A stretch of 64,000 bases of DNA from Desulfovibrionales bacterium (lineage in GTDB: Bacteria > Desulfobacterota > Desulfovibrionia > Desulfovibrionales > Desulfonatronaceae). Shown one piece after another: positions 60,435-64,000 of the stretch (position 1 is the stretch's first letter; the number at the start of each line of letters is the position of its first letter). The DNA lies in the NCBI GenBank assembly GCA_007693505.1, contig REDL01000045.1, forward strand, positions 183,152 to 247,151, given 5' to 3'. The position numbers and the translations under genes were made by a program. Under the pieces are notes generated by a model that saw nothing but the letters and a program-made list of their open reading frames with translations, did not search any database and was not told the origin of the DNA.

Positions 60435-62975
60435 ATGAGACCTTTTTTGCAAAACATCTCTCCACTCGCGGTATTGAACGGTGCTCTCTGGCTTTTCTCA
60501 GCATTTTTTTTCTTTTTTTTCCTTCTCAACCCTCCCATCTACACTCTCCATCTCAGCCAAGAGGGTGTCCTGCTCGAAATTTGGCCAAATCTCGATTTCA
60601 AAACATACCGCTGGGTGATCATCGCAACCGCCCTACTGTTACCAGTTTGCTCAGCTGTTCTCCACTATCTGCGAACCAGCAGAGCTGAGCACGAACATCC
60701 TTCAGGGCAGGAAAGGCTCCTGTCTGTTCTCTCGCCCTTAGGCCTTCTTCCTCTGGGGGTCATACCGCTTTTTCTTGCGGACATGCTGGACCCATTCATT
60801 CGCACCAACCTGACCCTGCTTATTGGGCTGGGAGCAATCGCATTGTTTCTGACACGGCTGATCACGCCATGGCTGAACGCGCAACGGAGCAATACACGTC
60901 GTGGTCTTGGACTCCGAGCCGTGCTTCTCTTGGTCGGCTCAACCACGTTTTATATCTTCGCTGGCATATATTTTTCGGGGATCGCGGGAGAGCATGTCGG
61001 TGATGAAGGTCACTACATTATCCAGGCCCAGAGTCTTTACGAAGATCGGAACCTGGACCTGAGAAACAACATTTTCGACATATTCGGCTCGGAATTTGTC
61101 GAAGAGCGTGGACTTGGTTTTTTTCATATCGCCCCAAACTCCAAGGAACCACACTGGTACAGTTGGCATCCTTACGGACTGTCACTGCTGATCGCACCGT
61201 TCTGGGAGTGGGGGACCACGGGCAGACATCTTGTACTTGGTTTGATCTCCGGCCTTGGGCTGACAGGCCTGTATCTGGTTTGTCGTCGCATTGGAGCTGG
61301 AAATCCCTCCTCGCTACTGGTTGTGCTCTCTTTGGGCACCAGCGTGTTCTGGGCCGTCTATTCATTTCGAGCTCTTCCCGAGGTCCTTGGAGGAACGCTC
61401 CTCATTTGGACCTTTTGGGCAATTATCGCCCAGAAAGATCGCCCATGGACGACACTGCTCATCGCCGCCCTGTGCTGTGGATTCATGCCGTTTGCACAGA
61501 CGCGCTTTATACCCATGAGCCTCATGGGTATTGGCCTTTATGGGTTGTTCGGCCTGCTTGGGGATGAAACGTTGCGACGAAAAATCTCCAGGCTATCCAT
61601 ATTTTCCTTGCTTTGCGCCCTGGCATATGGGCTGTATTTGGCACTACAGACATCCATGTTCACCGGAGCCTCCTCATACCCGATTTCGGACGTGCTCTTC
61701 TCCTACCCCATGGGTGCCTGGGCAACTCTTGCCAGCGAACGTGGCCTTGTCCAACTTTTTCCGGTTCTCTTTTGGCTCTTCGGGGCCATGCTGGCCTGGT
61801 TCGTCATGGACCCGAAGCATCGACTGCTCTGCCTGGGCCTTGCCCTGACGTTTCTGGCCTGCCTGCTGACTTCCAACACGTATCACGGTTACACTGGCGG
61901 TTCGAGCTTGCCTGGAAGATATCTGGTGGCTGTTGTCCCTCTCCTTTTTCCTGCGGCAGCAATTGTTTTGGAGCGCTCCGGTTCGTTCGGTCGATTTTGG
62001 TTCCTCTTCTTAAGCCTTTTCTCCACCCTCCTGCTGGCCGCGACCTTCTTTCACCTGCCGGACATCGGACGCGGATTCATCCTGCCTCTGCACAGCCTGA
62101 CGTCCATGCCGCTGTTGCACGGCCTGTTCTTTCCGCATGCCACGATCACCCTGCCAATGACTCCAGAGGCGATCTGGACAACCGTGTATGTTATCGTCGG
62201 CTTCTTCGCGACCACCAGCATCCTCTTTCTGGAAAAACGATCGCGGGCCATTGCGATTGGCTCCGCTGTACTCATCCTCACCATCGGGGTCTTCTCGGCC
62301 CAGGAGCGCGGGCGCCCCTGGGTCAACTATCCGCTATTCCTGCACGCCATTCCCCAGGAGCAAGTTGACTTTGTAACGGTTCGTGAACCATTGGAACATC
62401 GCCTTCCCTGGCACCTACCGGTGAATGTTGCCAACCTGCACGCCTTTACCGGCCAACGCGAGGCTCGTGAAGATATGGTCCACCGTGTCGCCCGTTCCAA
62501 TGACCACGCAGCGGGCATGATGGGCTTTGGCCACTATCAGCAAGTCTTTCCGGGTGAATTCTTTGTGGAGTTTGTCCTGGACGCACAGGGAGCTCCGACC
62601 AGGGAACCATTGGCAACACTGGACATAACAACGGATGAGGGACGCAAAACCCTCGCGCGGGAGGTTGTGGGGCCAACGAATGGCCCACGTGTCTTTGCCT
62701 TGGACGTCCACGTGAACGACTACCTGCTTCTTGAACCGCGCGTCGAATTCCATGGTTTTGGCGAGGTCAGACTGAGTGAAATCGTCATTTGTGAACGCCT
62801 TCCACACGGACCTGATCCAACTCCAAACCTGACCTTCAAGAATGCTCCCATGGAAGCGATCAGGCAGATCCTGCCCGCATACCTTTTCCGTATCGACTTG
62901 GCGTCAATCAGTCATTCGCCCCGCATTCCCTGCATCCCACCCGAACACTTCGCTCCAGACACAGGAGGCTCATGA
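60435..62975 (+). CDS. Large polytopic membrane protein, GT-C glycosyltransferase-like
   Basis: An 846-residue protein with about a dozen hydrophobic helices in the first 620 residues. The first luminal loop has GEHVGDEGHYIIQAQSLYED, an acidic DE-type motif like that of GT39/GT-C mannosyl- and arabinosyltransferases; later loops (YHGYTGGSSLPGRYLVAVVP) resemble the lipid-linked sugar site. The last 200 residues form a soluble domain, perhaps carbohydrate binding. It probably transfers a sugar from a polyprenyl-phosphate donor. Base composition is a little lower in G+C than upstream. Its TGA overlaps an ATG (62972) as ATGA, coupling it to the GT2 gene. Confidence 0.75.
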   Translation: MRPFLQNISPLAVLNGALWLFSAFFFFFFLLNPPIYTLHLSQEGVLLEIWPNLDFKTYRWVIIATALLLPVCSAVLHYLRTSRAEHEHPSGQERLLSVLSPLGLLPLGVIPLFLADMLDPFIRTNLTLLIGLGAIALFLTRLITPWLNAQRSNTRRGLGLRAVLLLVGSTTFYIFAGIYFSGIAGEHVGDEGHYIIQAQSLYEDRNLDLRNNIFDIFGSEFVEERGLGFFHIAPNSKEPHWYSWHPYGLSLLIAPFWEWGTTGRHLVLGLISGLGLTGLYLVCRRIGAGNPSSLLVVLSLGTSVFWAVYSFRALPEVLGGTLLIWTFWAIIAQKDRPWTTLLIAALCCGFMPFAQTRFIPMSLMGIGLYGLFGLLGDETLRRKISRLSIFSLLCALAYGLYLALQTSMFTGASSYPISDVLFSYPMGAWATLASERGLVQLFPVLFWLFGAMLAWFVMDPKHRLLCLGLALTFLACLLTSNTYHGYTGGSSLPGRYLVAVVPLLFPAAAIVLERSGSFGRFWFLFLSLFSTLLLAATFFHLPDIGRGFILPLHSLTSMPLLHGLFFPHATITLPMTPEAIWTTVYVIVGFFATTSILFLEKRSRAIAIGSAVLILTIGVFSAQERGRPWVNYPLFLHAIPQEQVDFVTVREPLEHRLPWHLPVNVANLHAFTGQREAREDMVHRVARSNDHAAGMMGFGHYQQVFPGEFFVEFVLDAQGAPTREPLATLDITTDEGRKTLAREVVGPTNGPRVFALDVHVNDYLLLEPRVEFHGFGEVRLSEIVICERLPHGPDPTPNLTFKNAPMEAIRQILPAYLFRIDLASISHSPRIPCIPPEHFAPDTGGS

Positions 62976-63969
62976 TGTCGCGATCCGGCAAGATCACCCG
63001 CAAACTTCGCTCGCTCCCTGCGAGCTGACCATTGTCATGCCCTGTCTGGACGAGGCGGAAACCCTCGCTGTCTGCATCCAGAAAGCCCAACGCTTCCTTG
63101 AGGACAATGCGGTTTCCGGTGAGGTGGTCATTGCCGACAACGGCAGCACGGACGGTTCGCAGGACATTGCCCGGTCCCATGGAGCACGCGTGGTGGACGT
63201 TTCCGAGCGGGGCTACGGGAGCGCGTTGATGGGGGGAATCAAGGCCGCTTGCGGAAAATTCGTGATCATGGGGGATGCCGACGATAGTTACGATTTCTCA
63301 TCCTTGATGCCTTTTCTGTTGAAACTCCGCGAAGGCAACGAATTGGTCATGGGCAATCGGTTTCGTGGCGGGATCAAGCCAGGGGCCATGCCCCCGTTGC
63401 ACCGCTACCTCGGCAACCCGGTGTTGACGGGCATTGGCCGTCTGTTCTTCAAAAGTCCCATCGGCGACTTCCATTGCGGATTGCGAGGATTCAGCAGGTC
63501 GGCCATCCTGAATCTGAACCTGCGAACAACAGGTATGGAGTTTGCGAGCGAAATGGTGGTCAAGGCGACCTTGAACAAACTGCGCATTGCGGAGGTTCCC
63601 ACAACGCTCTCCCCGGATGGCCGTAGCCGCCCACCGCACTTGCGCAGCTGGCGGGATGGTTGGAGGCACCTGCGCTTTCTTCTGATCTATAGCCCCCGCT
63701 GGCTGTTCCTGTATCCCGGGATTGGCCTGTTTTTGCTGGGCGCTTTCGGCATGCTCGGACTGGCCTTTGGTCCCGTGCGGATCGGGGACCTGGGGCTGGA
63801 CATCCACTCCATGCTGTATGCGTCGCTGTTCATCATGCTTGGACTACAATGCATTTCTTTTGCTTTTTTTTCAAAAATTTATGGCATTTCGATGGAATTC
63901 TTGCCCCGGGACGACAAGATCGATAAGTTTCTCGAACTTTTTACCTGTGCCGTTGCAATAGAAATTTGA
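62972..63969 (+). CDS. GT2 glycosyltransferase (polyprenyl-phosphate type) with apparent 5' frameshift
   Basis: The domain ELTIVMPCLDEAETLAVCI onward is a GT-A glycosyltransferase: VIADNGSTDGSQDIA, a GDADDSYDF metal motif, GNRFRGGIKPGAMPPLHRYLGN and GDFHCGLRGFSR, with two membrane helices near the C-terminus (WLFLYPGIGLFLLGAFGMLG and a later one), as in undecaprenyl-phosphate glucosyltransferases. The start coupled to the previous gene (ATG 62972, with AGGAGG before it) reads 18 codons to a TGA at 63026, one frame off. The domain frame has no good start until ATG 63037, inside the first strand. A single-base deletion or sequencing error near 62980-63025 explains this best. An alternative is an upstream in-frame ATG at 62842. 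Confidence 0.75.
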
Positions 63970-64000
63970 ACAAAATTTCAAAAACCGGGTAACACTTTAC

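Overview
The window is a GC-rich, gene-dense piece of a bacterial chromosome that looks like a sulfate-reducer-type deltaproteobacterium (Desulfovibrionales-like). This assignment is an inference from gene content: a B12-dependent ribonucleotide reductase, indolepyruvate:ferredoxin oxidoreductase (iorAB), the futalosine menaquinone enzyme MqnC, Na+-NQR subunits, a TRAP transporter, a PHP-UvrD helicase fusion and sigma-54 regulation. No rRNA, tRNA, CRISPR array, complete insertion sequence or prophage was seen.

Layout. 1-8.5 kb (minus strand): a cobamide/nuclease run (CbiR-like phosphodiesterase, cobU, a DHH phosphoesterase, polA cut by the window edge), then a PHP-UvrD helicase coupled to a long MogA-type protein, and a tiny membrane protein. 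8.7-14.2 kb: class I aldolase, a type I phosphodiesterase-like protein, a second UvrD helicase and a methyltransferase whose best start is a non-standard codon. 14.2-18.7 kb: a patch of small accessory genes on the minus strand with a perfect 52-bp palindrome, a cysteine-peptidase-like gene coupled to an unknown gene, YdeI-like, GNAT and methyltransferase genes, a broken gene and a 17-bp inverted repeat. 18.7-30 kb: housekeeping genes (ilvD; nrdJ-ftsE-ftsX; a lone livK-type binding protein; thiL; a large UPF0182 membrane protein preceded by a possible leader ORF).

30-37 kb: a nested palindromic element of about 240 bp, small genes, a ZraP-like periplasmic protein and a ZraS-like histidine kinase behind a textbook sigma-54 promoter, a P-II-like protein, an M24 peptidase, and a toxin-antitoxin spot (intact Phd/PIN pair beside a decayed HigBA pair). 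37-46.6 kb: mqnC, CoA-binding, YkgJ-like and DnaJ-like genes, a GAF-AAA+-Fis activator, iorAB, a TPR membrane protein and a secreted protein of unknown function. 46.8-52.5 kb: an operon-like group joining a TRAP transporter (dctQMP) with a YgeY-type hydrolase and a YgeW-type knotted carbamoyltransferase, which I read as uptake and breakdown of a ureido/carbamoyl compound. 52.7-64 kb (plus strand): a phenylacetate-CoA-ligase-like enzyme, nqrE and nqrF without nqrABCD, then a polysaccharide acetylation module (AlgI-type MBOAT plus two AlgJ/AlgX-type SGNH proteins), a large GT-C-like membrane protein and a GT2 glycosyltransferase with an apparent frameshift at its 5' end.

Links between regions: cobamide remodelling (CbiR/CobU) could supply B12 for NrdJ; iorAB and the CoA ligase could act on the same aryl acids; low-potential electrons from IorAB could reach the membrane through ferredoxin. 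The most system-like candidate is the TRAP-YgeY-YgeW cluster. The most striking bare-sequence signals are the 52-bp palindrome, the nested palindromic element and the sigma-54/enhancer layout of zraP.
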